Source: Paragorgia papillata
Taxonomy: Eukaryota > Cnidaria > Anthozoa > Scleralcyonacea > Coralliidae
Length of the DNA stretch: 64,000 nucleotides
Assembly: GCA_035771165.1 (NCBI GenBank)
Contig: JAWNZC010000112.1
Span: 627,001 to 691,000 of the forward strand
Direction: 5' to 3'
The notes under the pieces were generated by a model, which was not told the origin of the DNA, searched no databases, and saw only the letters and a list, made by a program, of their open reading frames with translations. This document shows positions 38,287 through 45,346 of the stretch, piece after piece (the first letter of the stretch is position 1; each line of letters starts with the position of its first letter). The position numbers and the translations under genes are program-made.

Positions 38287-38520
38287 AAATTTCGAGCACT
38301 TTTAAAAACATTTCGAGCACATTTAAAAATTTCGAGCACTTTTAAAAAAAATTTCGAGCACTTTTAAAAACATTTCGAGCACTTTTAAAAAAACATTTCG
38401 AGCACATTTAAAAAATTCGAGCACATTTAAAAACATTTCGAGCACTTGTTGTAAAAATTTCGAGCACTTGTTGTAAAAATTTCGAGCACATTTAAAAACA
38501 TTTCGAGCACTTGTTGTACA
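38287..38520. repeat. Iteron-like array, 11 copies of TTCGAGCAC
   Basis: TTCGAGCAC occurs eleven times with a spacing of about 19-24 bp, each in an A/T-rich frame such as AAAACATTTCGAGCACTTTT or with CTTGTTGTAAAAA. It sits in the left arm between two convergent coding ends: the large arm gene and the orphan 3' end of the kinase-like gene. Regular iterons near an initiator gene suggest a binding array for replication, packaging or copy control; that is inference. In the right arm only garbled remnants (such as AAGTGCTCGAAA near 49554) remain in a poly-T tract. Confidence 0.8.
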
Positions 38521-38581
38521 GAAAACATTAAAAATTTGTAATCTTTTTTTTACCAAGATTACAAACTTTACTACAAACATT

Positions 38582-38711
38582 TTACAACAAATTTAAATTA
38601 TGCTCTTGTACTTTTTTTAACTGGTCCCAAGTTGGTGTCTTTTTAAAGAATCCATTAAGTACAAGTGGGTGGTTTTTGTAATCCCCACTTTTGTGTACAG
38701 ACCAACCGTAA
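38582..38711 (-). pseudogene. Orphan 3' end of the kinase-like gene at the left inverted-repeat border
   Basis: On the minus strand the text TTACGGTTGGTCTGT (38711-38697) is identical to 49351-49365 in the kinase-like gene and then continues as an open frame of about 42 codons to a TAA at 38584-38582. This looks like the proper C-terminal part of that protein, present here because the inverted repeat ends inside the gene. There is no start codon or promoter of its own, so it is a truncated duplicate. Its importance is diagnostic: it marks the inner border of the arms and shows what the damaged right arm lacks. Confidence 0.75.
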
Positions 38712-38758
38712 AAATTTAAATTGATTTTTTTTCTTTTTTTTTTAAAACAACAACAATA

Positions 38759-39469
38759 ATGTTAGACAATAACAATAACCAAAACAAAAACATGCAAAAC
38801 AGATGGAACACGTACTGGGTTAACACAATGTACGAAACCATATACAAACAAGCCGAGGAACAAACAGACCTCTTGGACTTTGTTACCAACCGCACCTTTT
38901 TCTTAACAACAGAAGCATTGTTAAAAATAGTTAAAAACAATGTAAAAACACCACAGAAAACATTGGAAGACACGCTGGAATCTCTCCGACATAACAAAAA
39001 CATAAATCTTGTGGACAGAGAACCACATGCAAAGTTTCGTGTCGACCACTTTGTAACACCAGATTTTAAAGATGTGGAGGAACGAAAACTAGTACCAACG
39101 TTTGGTGCATGGAACGAACAAGGAATTACAACATGTTTAAATTTTTTGGAAGCGATAACACCCATTTTAACACCAGCTCTCGCAAACGCACTGGAAGGCG
39201 TCTTTAAACACATTACAGCTTACGACCACAAACACACAAAACGTGGTAAGAAACTTGTGTGTACAGTTTGGAAGAATTACGAACTTAGCCACTACGAAAT
39301 TTACACCAGTAGTAAAAGATTACAAGAACAACGAGGTACAAAAAAATTTTCATTTAGATCCTGGACAATATCTGCTGGGTTAGTTTCTAAACTTATTAGA
39401 GACAAAGGTAGAAGTGCTTCGTTAATAGGCGATGGTTACGAGGGTTCCATATGTGTTAACAAAATGTAA
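38759..39469 (+). CDS. Unknown protein, 236 aa
   Basis: The first gene of the unique core next to the left arm. The product has an Asn-rich start (DNNNNQNKNMQN), then a mixed, largely soluble sequence. Features are a predicted helical block around residues 45-85 and a Lys-rich segment AYDHKHTKRGKKL near 160. A block near the C terminus (FSFRSWTISAGLVSKLIRDKGRSASLIGDGYEG) could be a small DNA- or RNA-binding fold. No domain is recognised, and no membrane segment or signal peptide is seen. The start follows ACAACAACAATA rather than the AATAAA motif of its neighbours, and a perfect hairpin lies 18 bp after the stop. Its position beside the replication arm hints at a replication or early role only weakly. 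Confidence 0.75.
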   Translation: MLDNNNNQNKNMQNRWNTYWVNTMYETIYKQAEEQTDLLDFVTNRTFFLTTEALLKIVKNNVKTPQKTLEDTLESLRHNKNINLVDREPHAKFRVDHFVTPDFKDVEERKLVPTFGAWNEQGITTCLNFLEAITPILTPALANALEGVFKHITAYDHKHTKRGKKLVCTVWKNYELSHYEIYTSSKRLQEQRGTKKFSFRSWTISAGLVSKLIRDKGRSASLIGDGYEGSICVNKM

Positions 39470-39486
39470 AAAAAAATAGAGAAAAG

Positions 39487-39512
39487 TTTGTAATTTTAAA
39501 AAAAATTACAAA
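39487..39512. terminator. Hairpin between convergent genes
   Basis: TTTGTAATTTT (39487-39497) pairs with AAAATTACAAA (39502-39512), an 11-bp perfect stem with a 4-base loop. It lies between the 236-aa gene (plus) and the 47-aa gene (minus, ends 39529), so it could end both transcripts. It shares the TTACAAA core of the hairpin family. Confidence 0.65.
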
Positions 39513-39528
39513 TTTAACCAAAAACAAC

Positions 39529-39672
39529 TTAAACATTAACATAACCAACTTTTTCGTATAACACATCTAACTTCTTTTCCAGTATATCCGCAGCTTTTTG
39601 GTCGTGTGTTAGTTCGTGTGCAGTTTCCAGAATTTTAATTTGTAAAAGAAGTATCTCTTGTAAAGTGTCCAT
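39529..39672 (-). CDS. Small helical protein, 47 aa
   Basis: A 47-residue frame starts at an ATG preceded by ACAAAATAAA, the start-abutting motif used across the element, and ends at TAA (39531-39529). The product (start MDTLQEILLLQIKILETAHE) is acidic to neutral and looks wholly alpha-helical with Leu/Ile at heptad-like spacing, so it may be a small coiled-coil or oligomerisation peptide. It fills the gap between the 236-aa gene and the divergent 77-aa gene, where otherwise there would be no coding. It ends beside the 39487-39512 hairpin. Function unknown. Confidence 0.6.
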   Translation of the reverse strand: MDTLQEILLLQIKILETAHELTHDQKAADILEKKLDVLYEKVGYVNV

Positions 39673-39694
39673 TTTATTTTGTTAATATAAACAT

Positions 39695-39928
39695 ATGGAT
39701 CTTTTAAAACTATTTTACAACATCGCATATCTTCTCGCTATCGCAGGACTAACGTTTAAACTCGCATTGGTAGCAGCTTTTAAAGTCGTGTCCGAGTACC
39801 ACAAACACGACGTAAAAACATTGGATAACAAAACATCCTTAAGTAGCACATGTGGAGTTGTGTTTAGTTGGGAAACATTTACTTCTTTTTTTGTTATCGC
39901 GTTGTTAAAATTATTTAACAAAGTTTAG
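39695..39928 (+). CDS. Small membrane protein, 77 aa
   Basis: The product begins MDLLKLFYNIAYLLAIAGL and has a hydrophobic segment over residues 5-32, then a polar middle with HKHDVKTLDNKTS, then a second hydrophobic segment (about 54-73, FSWETFTSFFVIALLKLF). It looks like a two-pass or hairpin membrane protein without a recognisable family. The start follows TTAATATAAACAT. It is divergent from the 47-aa gene, with 22 bp between start codons. A perfect 12-bp hairpin follows the stop by 8 bp. Confidence 0.65.
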   Translation: MDLLKLFYNIAYLLAIAGLTFKLALVAAFKVVSEYHKHDVKTLDNKTSLSSTCGVVFSWETFTSFFVIALLKLFNKV

Positions 39929-39936
39929 TCGTTAAA

Positions 39937-39967
39937 AATTACAAAGAATTTGTTGTTCTTTGTAATT
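39937..39967. terminator. Hairpin between convergent genes, 12-bp perfect stem
   Basis: AATTACAAAGAA (39937-39948) pairs with TTCTTTGTAATT (39956-39967), loop TTTGTTG. It lies between the 77-aa gene (plus) and the NUMOD1-like gene (minus, stop at 39991). Confidence 0.7.
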
Positions 39968-39990
39968 AAAAAAATATGTTTAACTTGTAT

Positions 39991-40389
39991 TTACAAACAG
40001 AATTTTAGATCCACAGGTGCGTTTGTTACAGGATGTAGGCATGGATAATATCGACCAGTTACAATTCGTTGCGTAACAGTGGATGGAAATTTTAAACCCA
40101 ACGATCGTGCACAATCCACTTTACTTTTGTACTCTTGTTTTGTTCCATCCGTGTCCAGTGTGTAAACACTTACGTACTTACCAACTTTTTTGTGTCCTTC
40201 CATTTGTATATTTTTACCATTTCTTTGGAACACGTAAGGAACACCATCCACATTTTTTACCGTACCTGTTAAAATACGGTACCTAACTGTTCGTATGTGG
40301 ATACCAAACCTGTTACTTAATTCTCTACACGTTTTAAAACTTTCTTGTTCCAAATTTAATTGGTTAATTGCTGTAACTCGGGTAACCAT
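39991..40389 (-). CDS. Helix-turn-helix / NUMOD1-like DNA-binding protein, 132 aa
   Basis: Two helix-turn-helix-like motifs flank a small beta-rich middle. Residues about 16-40 (SFKTCRELSNRFGIHIRTVRYRI) and residues about 92-118 (YKSKVDCARSLGLKFPSTVTQRIVTG) both have the A-x-x-L-G-(I/L) then S/T-V pattern of NUMOD1-type modules, which are known as DNA-binding add-ons of homing endonucleases and viral proteins. No nuclease motif is present. It probably binds specific DNA as a regulator; target unknown. The start is preceded by ATTTAATAAAAA, and the gene is divergent from the 30-codon frame at 40407 with 17 bp between them. Confidence 0.65.
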   Translation of the reverse strand: MVTRVTAINQLNLEQESFKTCRELSNRFGIHIRTVRYRILTGTVKNVDGVPYVFQRNGKNIQMEGHKKVGKYVSVYTLDTDGTKQEYKSKVDCARSLGLKFPSTVTQRIVTGRYYPCLHPVTNAPVDLKFCL

Positions 40390-40406
40390 TTTTTATTAAA
40401 TAAAAT

Positions 40407-40499
40407 ATGTACAATGGTAAACCTATAACGGAGACACAGATACAGGTTTTAAGAGACGAAATGGTAAAACAGATGGAACAAGAAATTTACGACATGTAG
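40407..40499 (+). CDS. Microprotein candidate, 30 aa
   Basis: A 30-codon frame with ATG preceded by AATAAAAT, ending at TAG 40497-40499. The product is polar, Gln/Glu/Met-rich (TETQIQVLRDEM) and likely a single helix. It sits divergent to the DNA-binding gene and is followed by TACAGCGAAGACGAC and a hairpin, the same order of signals seen at other gene ends. It may instead be only a leader or promoter region. Confidence 0.4.
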   Translation: MYNGKPITETQIQVLRDEMVKQMEQEIYDM

Positions 40500-40528
40500 T
40501 TTACAGCGAAGACGACATAAAAAAAAAG

Positions 40529-40550
40529 TTATATTCCGTTTGGAATATAA
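40529..40550. terminator. Hairpin, 9-bp stem, downstream of the 30-codon frame
   Basis: TTATATTCC (40529-40537) pairs with GGAATATAA (40542-40550), loop GTTT, embedded in A-run and T-run flanks. The upstream word TACAGCGAAGACGAC (40502-40516) is nearly repeated at 43639-43653, also ahead of a TATCC/GGATA hairpin. The stretch 40551-40743 holds no supported gene; an open plus-strand frame there runs antisense into the next gene. Confidence 0.55.
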
Positions 40551-40743
40551 TTTTTGTTACACAAATTTAATTTACAAAGTTCTAGAGTACACTGTATTCG
40601 AAAAAGAAATTCTGGGTACACGAGTAAAAAAGTCGGTTACTTTATGTTATGTGTTTTTACAAAAAATTATATTCTTTTTGTAAAAAAAATGCGCGTAAAA
40701 AAGATAACCCAAACCAAAGACCTACCTTTATTAATACAAAAAA

Positions 40744-42333
40744 TTACCGAAACATATACACACAAAAAGCACTTACAGCGATACCAACAAAAACACCTGT
40801 ATTGTTTGTTTCTCCTGGAGTACTGTACTCCTGTTCTGTCTTGTTTGTATCTTTGTTTGTATCCGGAGTTGTTTCCTGTTTTTTACGAAGTGGAGTACCT
40901 TTAACCCCGTTATGTTTTTTTGTTACACCTGGTTGTCTGGGATTAATAACACCACTTGTTCTGTTTGGCATGTTGTTAACGACACCAATTACAGGTTTGC
41001 CAGTGTCCACAACAGCTTTTTTTTCCCCATTAACATTACCATTCGGACCTTGTACCATGTTTGTACTTGCAACTTTTAACACATTGTTGTAACCAGGTAT
41101 TATTGCGTTTAACACCATAATTCCAGGCATTAGTGTTAACTCCGGTGCTAACACATAGTTTAATCTCGCATTGGTAGTTTTTACAGTGGTACGCATTCTG
41201 TCCACTTTTTTAACAATGTTTACTTCCGATACACAAACGTTAGCCATGTTTAGAAACTCTTTTTGTACCAAAATACTTTTAGCTCCTTCGCTAACAATGG
41301 AGGACCGGATGTTTACCTGTGCACCTAATACACAGTAAACTAAGTCGTACATGGACAACTGCATACTTTCCAAACCGAACTTTGTAAATCCTGTTGTAAC
41401 ATTTGGTATAAAATACTTGTACAAACTACCCGTTGGTAGCGTCTCCCGTTCCCAGCTAAACTGCCACGCAGTTTTTGTAAGTTTTTTCCACATTGTTTTT
41501 GTTCCTGGGTACACCTTCTCGATATCCACTTTTGTACCGTCGTACCTGTGTAATTCGTGTTGGTGTCGAAATGGTAAACTTTTGTAGAACTTTGTTAACT
41601 CGTCCTTCTCCGTTGCTGTTAAATTTAACAGATGTGGTGTCGTAACAAGTTTTCTAACAGTAAAAATAACATGCCAACGAAACATGGATGCTATTCTCTT
41701 GTCCTTGTGTTCCAAATGCTGTTTACTTACACCACACTTTGTTGTTGCCACATACAAAGCTGCGAGAAACGTAAAGTACTTACTTTTACCAGACCAATCT
41801 ATGTGTAACAAAATATTTCGTTGTTTTTCCGTCGTACCATTTGTCTGTTTAAAAATATATTTGTTTACGATCTCTCGTTCCCGTTGTTCCACTTCCTTTA
41901 ACGATGGTAACGACATAGTTTTTTTAATACCCATCTCTTCCACACGTTTTTGTACTTTACCAACTGCGTCGTCTTTGTACTCTGCCCGGCTGTGTACAAA
42001 TGGACTGTAACCAAACGCGTTAATTCTTTCCGTACGAAATTTTAATCCGTGCACAAATTCCATATCCGTGTACAGTGGTGTAAAAAACTGCTTCTCCGAT
42101 ACGTACACAGGTGTGCCTTTAATGTTCCAGGACATTGTGTCGGACGCATTTTTAATGGATAGTTTTGTTGGCTTGCCACCGGATAACCATATGGGGTCCC
42201 AGTTTGTGTTTCCTAGGTAACTCCTGTACGTGGGGTTGTTTAAAAATTCCCAACTTTTTATGTTAATTTTTCCCATGTACAAAGTTTCTGTACCGTTAAC
42301 GATAAATTTAGTCGTGTCTGCGTTAGATAACAT
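40744..42333 (-). CDS. Unknown tail-anchored protein, 529 aa; structural candidate
   Basis: The longest gene of the unique core. I start it at the ATG at 42333, preceded by AGTAATAAA, although the frame is open upstream. The product is mostly soluble. It has Trp/Tyr-rich blocks (TNWDPIWLSGGKP near 45, KTMWKKLTKTAWQFSWERETLPTG near 275-300), a Gly/Pro/Asn-rich low-complexity stretch about residues 410-500, and one C-terminal hydrophobic segment (GVFVGIAVSAFCVYMF) ending three or fewer residues from the stop. There is no N-terminal signal peptide. A large, single-copy, tail-anchored protein in a virus-like element suggests a virion or membrane-associated structural protein. I could not match it to a double-jelly-roll capsid protein by eye. 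It is divergent from the 171-aa gene. Confidence 0.75.
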   Translation of the reverse strand: MLSNADTTKFIVNGTETLYMGKINIKSWEFLNNPTYRSYLGNTNWDPIWLSGGKPTKLSIKNASDTMSWNIKGTPVYVSEKQFFTPLYTDMEFVHGLKFRTERINAFGYSPFVHSRAEYKDDAVGKVQKRVEEMGIKKTMSLPSLKEVEQREREIVNKYIFKQTNGTTEKQRNILLHIDWSGKSKYFTFLAALYVATTKCGVSKQHLEHKDKRIASMFRWHVIFTVRKLVTTPHLLNLTATEKDELTKFYKSLPFRHQHELHRYDGTKVDIEKVYPGTKTMWKKLTKTAWQFSWERETLPTGSLYKYFIPNVTTGFTKFGLESMQLSMYDLVYCVLGAQVNIRSSIVSEGAKSILVQKEFLNMANVCVSEVNIVKKVDRMRTTVKTTNARLNYVLAPELTLMPGIMVLNAIIPGYNNVLKVASTNMVQGPNGNVNGEKKAVVDTGKPVIGVVNNMPNRTSGVINPRQPGVTKKHNGVKGTPLRKKQETTPDTNKDTNKTEQEYSTPGETNNTGVFVGIAVSAFCVYMFR

Positions 42334-42352
42334 TTTATTACTAAGAAATAAA
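42334..42352. promoter_or_regulatory. 19-bp divergent promoter between two structural candidates
   Basis: Only TTTATTACTAAGAAATAAA separates two divergent ATGs (42333 minus, 42353 plus). Read outward, each side presents AATAAA directly before ATG. A region this short must hold both promoters, or the promoters lie within coding sequence. Confidence 0.6.
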
Positions 42353-42868
42353 ATGGCAATGTTTGGTGGTATGGTAGTCGGAGATTTTGTACAAAGCATA
42401 ACGTTTCCAATAGCGGCATCTATTACGGACCTCTTTACAGGAAAAAGTAAGAGGGAATTAGCAGAAACAAAAAGATATAACAATGCACAAATAGATTTAC
42501 AAAGGGCACAACTTGTTTTACAGGAGTACAGAGAAAAAAAGTACGCAGCAGAACAAGCACTTAAACAAGCACAAATAGACAAGAACATAGCATCGGAAAA
42601 AAAACACCAGGAAACACTGGATAATTTGGAAGCGTACGCAAAAGTAACAAATGGTGTTGGTGCAACGGAACAGCCGGAAATAGCAGATTTTTACCAACCG
42701 AGTGCAAAAGCTAGTGGGGTTGCAAAAGGTATTAACATTATTGTTTTTACCATTGTCTGCATTGTTATTTGGAGGATTATTAAAAGAATATTTTTTAAAA
42801 ACAAAACAAGTACAAGACGACGAAGCCAAAGTACAAAATCCACGACAAGCAAAACAAGTACAAATTAA
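42353..42868 (+). CDS. Coiled-coil protein with C-terminal membrane segment and basic tail, 171 aa
   Basis: ATG at 42353 is preceded by AAGAAATAAA; the longer open frame upstream overlaps the divergent gene and is rejected. Residues 1-30 are hydrophobic and Gly-rich (MFGGMVVGDFVQSITFPIAASITDLF). Residues 35-95 form a charged coiled coil (LQRAQLVLQEYREKKYAAEQALKQ). Residues about 125-145 form a membrane segment (NIIVFTIVCIVIWRII), followed by a Lys/Arg/Ser/Thr-rich tail. The layout suits a membrane-bound virion protein whose tail contacts nucleic acid or core. No family is recognised. A hairpin lies just past the stop, convergent with the 190-aa gene. Confidence 0.7.
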   Translation: MAMFGGMVVGDFVQSITFPIAASITDLFTGKSKRELAETKRYNNAQIDLQRAQLVLQEYREKKYAAEQALKQAQIDKNIASEKKHQETLDNLEAYAKVTNGVGATEQPEIADFYQPSAKASGVAKGINIIVFTIVCIVIWRIIKRIFFKNKTSTRRRSQSTKSTTSKTSTN

Positions 42869-42876
42869 AACAAACT

Positions 42877-42903
42877 TTTTTGTAACATTATTTGTTACAA
42901 AAA
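42877..42903. terminator. Hairpin between convergent genes
   Basis: TTTTTGTAAC (42877-42886) pairs with GTTACAAAAA (42894-42903), loop ATTATTT. It fits entirely within the 43-bp gap between the stops of the 171-aa and 190-aa genes and shares the TTACAAA core. Confidence 0.65.
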
Positions 42904-42911
42904 TACAAAAA

Positions 42912-43484
42912 CTATTTTCTAAAAAATTTGTATGCAAAGAACACACAAACCAAAATAATAACGTACTTAATATTTTGTATTAAAAACCCAAGACCTTTAA
43001 ATCCAGAGTTTAAAACACCACCAATACCACGGATAGCGTCGGATGCAAGTGGTACAGTTTCCACAAGTGTATCCGCAGCTGTGTCTATTGTATCTGTAAC
43101 AGCATCCGCTAACGTCTCTATACCATCCAAGCCAAGACTTTGTACAAACAAACCACCAACTGTAGCAACAGCTGCAACCTTTGCAATTGCACCTTTTTTT
43201 TTCCAAGCCTTTTTAACCAAATCTTTCATTTTTGTTCTGTAGTTTTTCTTGTCTAGATTACCAAGTCTTTTGTTGTCTAAATATTCCGCACTTTTGTTGT
43301 AAAACTTTTTCTCTCCAACGTTTTTCGTTAAGTTAGCTTTTTTACGTAAGTTACTAATGTCGGATTGGTCCCCAGTTTTTAACATCTTACGCATGTTTGG
43401 GGTGTACATTTTGTTACGTGCAAGACCACCCCTAATCTTTCTGTTACGGGTTCGGTTAATTTGTCGTCTTTGTATTTTACCCAT
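42912..43484 (-). CDS. Basic tail-anchored protein, 190 aa; virion/core candidate
   Basis: ATG at 43484 follows ACCAATAAA. Residues 1-30 are strongly basic (MGKIQRRQINRTRNRKIRGG) and residues to about 95 remain Lys-rich. Residues about 95-160 are a long amphipathic, Gly/Ala/Val-rich segment (AIAKVAAVATVGGLFVQSLG, then alternating Asp/Thr). Residues about 165-187 are a C-terminal membrane anchor (NIKYVIILVCVFFAYKFF). The combination of a DNA-binding-like start, membrane-active middle and anchor resembles internal virion proteins in general layout only; no homology is claimed. It is convergent with the 171-aa gene, with a hairpin in the gap. Confidence 0.7.
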   Translation of the reverse strand: MGKIQRRQINRTRNRKIRGGLARNKMYTPNMRKMLKTGDQSDISNLRKKANLTKNVGEKKFYNKSAEYLDNKRLGNLDKKNYRTKMKDLVKKAWKKKGAIAKVAAVATVGGLFVQSLGLDGIETLADAVTDTIDTAADTLVETVPLASDAIRGIGGVLNSGFKGLGFLIQNIKYVIILVCVFFAYKFFRK

Positions 43485-43838
43485 TTTATTGGTATTTAAC
43501 GTTTTGTACGAAAAAAGACGTAACAAAAATATGTTTTAATGTTTGGCAACACGGAGAAAAGTGCCTAGTTGCTCTTTTAAAATATGTTTTTAATGTTTGG
43601 CAACAAGAGGTAAGGTCTTGTGTTGCTCTCTTAAAATATACAGCAAAGACGACAAAAAACACGTCGCGTACTGTAAAAAACAACATAAAAAAAATTTGTA
43701 TCCAATTAAGGATACATATTAAAAAAAGAAAGACAAATAGAATCCTAATACCGAAATTACTTTATTGTACACAGAAAAATATGTATCCAATTAAGAATAC
43801 ATATTTACAAAAAAAATGTCCTAATTACCAAGTGTTTA
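43485..43838. other. Structured non-coding region: duplicated ~57-bp unit and palindromic hairpins
   Basis: A unit with ATATGTTTT(T)AATGTTTGGCAACA occurs twice (about 43528 and 43582). Each copy ends in TTGCTCT(C/T)TTAAAATAT and can fold through GCAAC/GTTGC. Then come TACAGCAAAGACGAC (43639-43653), a TGTATCC/GGATACA hairpin (43697-43703 with 43710-43716) and an imperfect copy ATGTATCC/GAATACAT (43781-43802). There is no open frame of note. It may hold a small RNA, terminators for the 227-aa gene, or a replication or packaging signal. Confidence 0.55.
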
Positions 43839-44522
43839 TTAATGTACAAAAATAGGGTTTTTTGTATGGACACCCATTTTTTGTTCCATGGCTAATAAGT
43901 ATGCCTCTCGTACTCGTAGTTCGTTTTCCCATTTTGTTAGCTCTTGTTCTCGGATGTAAAGTTTTTGTAACGTTGGTTCTACAGGTTCCGTTACACTGTC
44001 CTGGTTTACAGTTGGGTACTCCATTTCCATCTCTGGTTCTGGTAGTACATCCACATCTTGGTTTACTGTGGGATACTCCATTTCCAGTTCGTCCGTCTCC
44101 TGTTCTTGTCCCGGAAACACAGCTGTAAAAACATCGTCCTCTGTTTGTATTTCCTGGTTTTTGTTAATTCTTCTTACAAGGTTGCTATGTGTTAACCCCA
44201 AAAACTTGGCAGCATCGTCGATCCTTTGGAATGTTGTTACGTCGCCATTACTGTCCGTTACATCCACCTGTTTACCATGTTTTTGTTGTTTAAAAATGGT
44301 GTTAACAGTTTTGGAAAACTCTTGTGTAATTTTTTGTAAGTCTTCCTTTGTGCTTAGTAACAAAGTTCGTTGCGTTTCCGTTAACAACTCGTCTCTCGTC
44401 GTTACGTTATGTGCGTAACGAATTGTTTTTAAGCTTTGGGATAGTGCAAAGCGTTCCTCCTGTGTGGTACCACTGTTTTTGTCCAATATGTTTAAAATAT
44501 TGTCTTTAAATGTGTTATACAT
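43839..44522 (-). CDS. NUMOD1-like DNA-binding protein with duplicated acidic motif, 227 aa
   Basis: From the ATG at 44522. A further upstream TTG, preceded by AATAAAA, could add eleven codons. The N-terminal half is helical and polar. Residues about 95-130 hold a NUMOD1-like helix-turn-helix (FQRIDDAAKFLGLTHSNLVRRI). The next section has MEYPTVNQD twice in an acidic linker. The C terminus is a charged coiled coil (YIREQELTKWENELRVREAYL). It probably binds DNA as a regulator or accessory factor. It shares the DNA-binding module type with the 132-aa gene at 39991-40389. The stop lies close to palindromic hairpins. Confidence 0.65.
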   Translation of the reverse strand: MYNTFKDNILNILDKNSGTTQEERFALSQSLKTIRYAHNVTTRDELLTETQRTLLLSTKEDLQKITQEFSKTVNTIFKQQKHGKQVDVTDSNGDVTTFQRIDDAAKFLGLTHSNLVRRINKNQEIQTEDDVFTAVFPGQEQETDELEMEYPTVNQDVDVLPEPEMEMEYPTVNQDSVTEPVEPTLQKLYIREQELTKWENELRVREAYLLAMEQKMGVHTKNPIFVH

Positions 44523-44572
44523 GTTGTACTTTATGTTACAGAAAAAAAGTACCAATTTTATTTTATAAATAA

Positions 44573-45274
44573 ATGTTACAAATGTCCGCAGTAAAAGGCC
44601 ATATTAAAAACAAAGGTGTTTGCGATAGGCATGCCATACGTAAAAAGTTGGCAACACCTATTGTAAAAACTCGGGATTACTTTCCCAAAAGACGTATTAA
44701 AATACAAACAGATGTTGCCACGAACGAACGCAACTTGGAAGACAGACAACAAAGTAGTATAAGAAAAGTTGCAAGAAAAGTTATACCACAAGGACAGGGA
44801 GATGGTTTACAGTACAGTGGTAGTGTGTTAACCGGAACTTTGGGAGCACAACCACACTATGGACAGACATCTTACAAAAGACGTATTAATACAAATGCCA
44901 TCTTTAAAAAACAAAAGGAGGTGGAACAAAATATTAAAACGGACTTTAAACGTCGCGTTAAAGCTGTTCTAACTCCGGAGAGAAATGTACAGAAACCAGT
45001 TGTACCCCAATGTTTGGAACATGGAGATAAGCCAAAACACGCAGTACACACGGAAACGTTAAAAACGGGTGTTGTTATGTCGCACGCAACTCCAGTTCTT
45101 AAAAGAAAAATTAAACTACAAATACACAACATGCCTATTAAAACTGTACCAAAAAAAGGTGGTTTCCACACAGCTGTACAAGTTCGCGTACCTGTACAAC
45201 ACCAAGACCACACAAGTGCTTTACTCCGTGGAAAACAAAAAGTTAAAATTCCAGGTGGTAGTAAGTTGTACTAA
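44573..45274 (+). CDS. Highly basic protein, 233 aa; core/DNA-binding candidate
   Basis: ATG at 44573 follows TTTATAAATAA; a second ATG three codons on is equally possible. The product is rich in Lys, Arg, His, Gln and Val with few acidic residues, and has no membrane segment or recognisable domain. Blocks such as RRIKIQTD, SYKRRINTNAIFKKQKE and RRVKAVLTPERNVQKP give repeated basic patches. A neutral Gly-rich middle (QGQGDGLQYSGSVLTGTLG) looks flexible. Such composition suits a nucleic-acid-condensing virion protein; that is inference. It is divergent from the 227-aa gene and convergent with the 310-aa repeat protein. Confidence 0.65.
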   Translation: MLQMSAVKGHIKNKGVCDRHAIRKKLATPIVKTRDYFPKRRIKIQTDVATNERNLEDRQQSSIRKVARKVIPQGQGDGLQYSGSVLTGTLGAQPHYGQTSYKRRINTNAIFKKQKEVEQNIKTDFKRRVKAVLTPERNVQKPVVPQCLEHGDKPKHAVHTETLKTGVVMSHATPVLKRKIKLQIHNMPIKTVPKKGGFHTAVQVRVPVQHQDHTSALLRGKQKVKIPGGSKLY

Positions 45275-45290
45275 AAAATTTAGATTTGTA

Positions 45291-45316
45291 TTACGATAGA
45301 CAAAAGCCTATCGTAA
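45291..45316. terminator. Hairpin between convergent genes
   Basis: TTACGATAG (45291-45299) pairs with CTATCGTAA (45308-45316), loop ACAAAAGC. A second small hairpin TCGAC-ACGA-GTCGA follows (about 45325-45338), overlapping CGAAGACGAC, a word shared with the regions at 40502 and 43639. Confidence 0.6.
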
Positions 45317-45346
45317 AACATTTTTCGACACGAGTCGAAGACGACT

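Noticed and set aside
40554..41092. Plus-strand frames running antisense over the 3' end of the 529-aa gene
   Set aside because: They overlap a well-supported gene for hundreds of bases, lack the start motif and have no recognisable domain.
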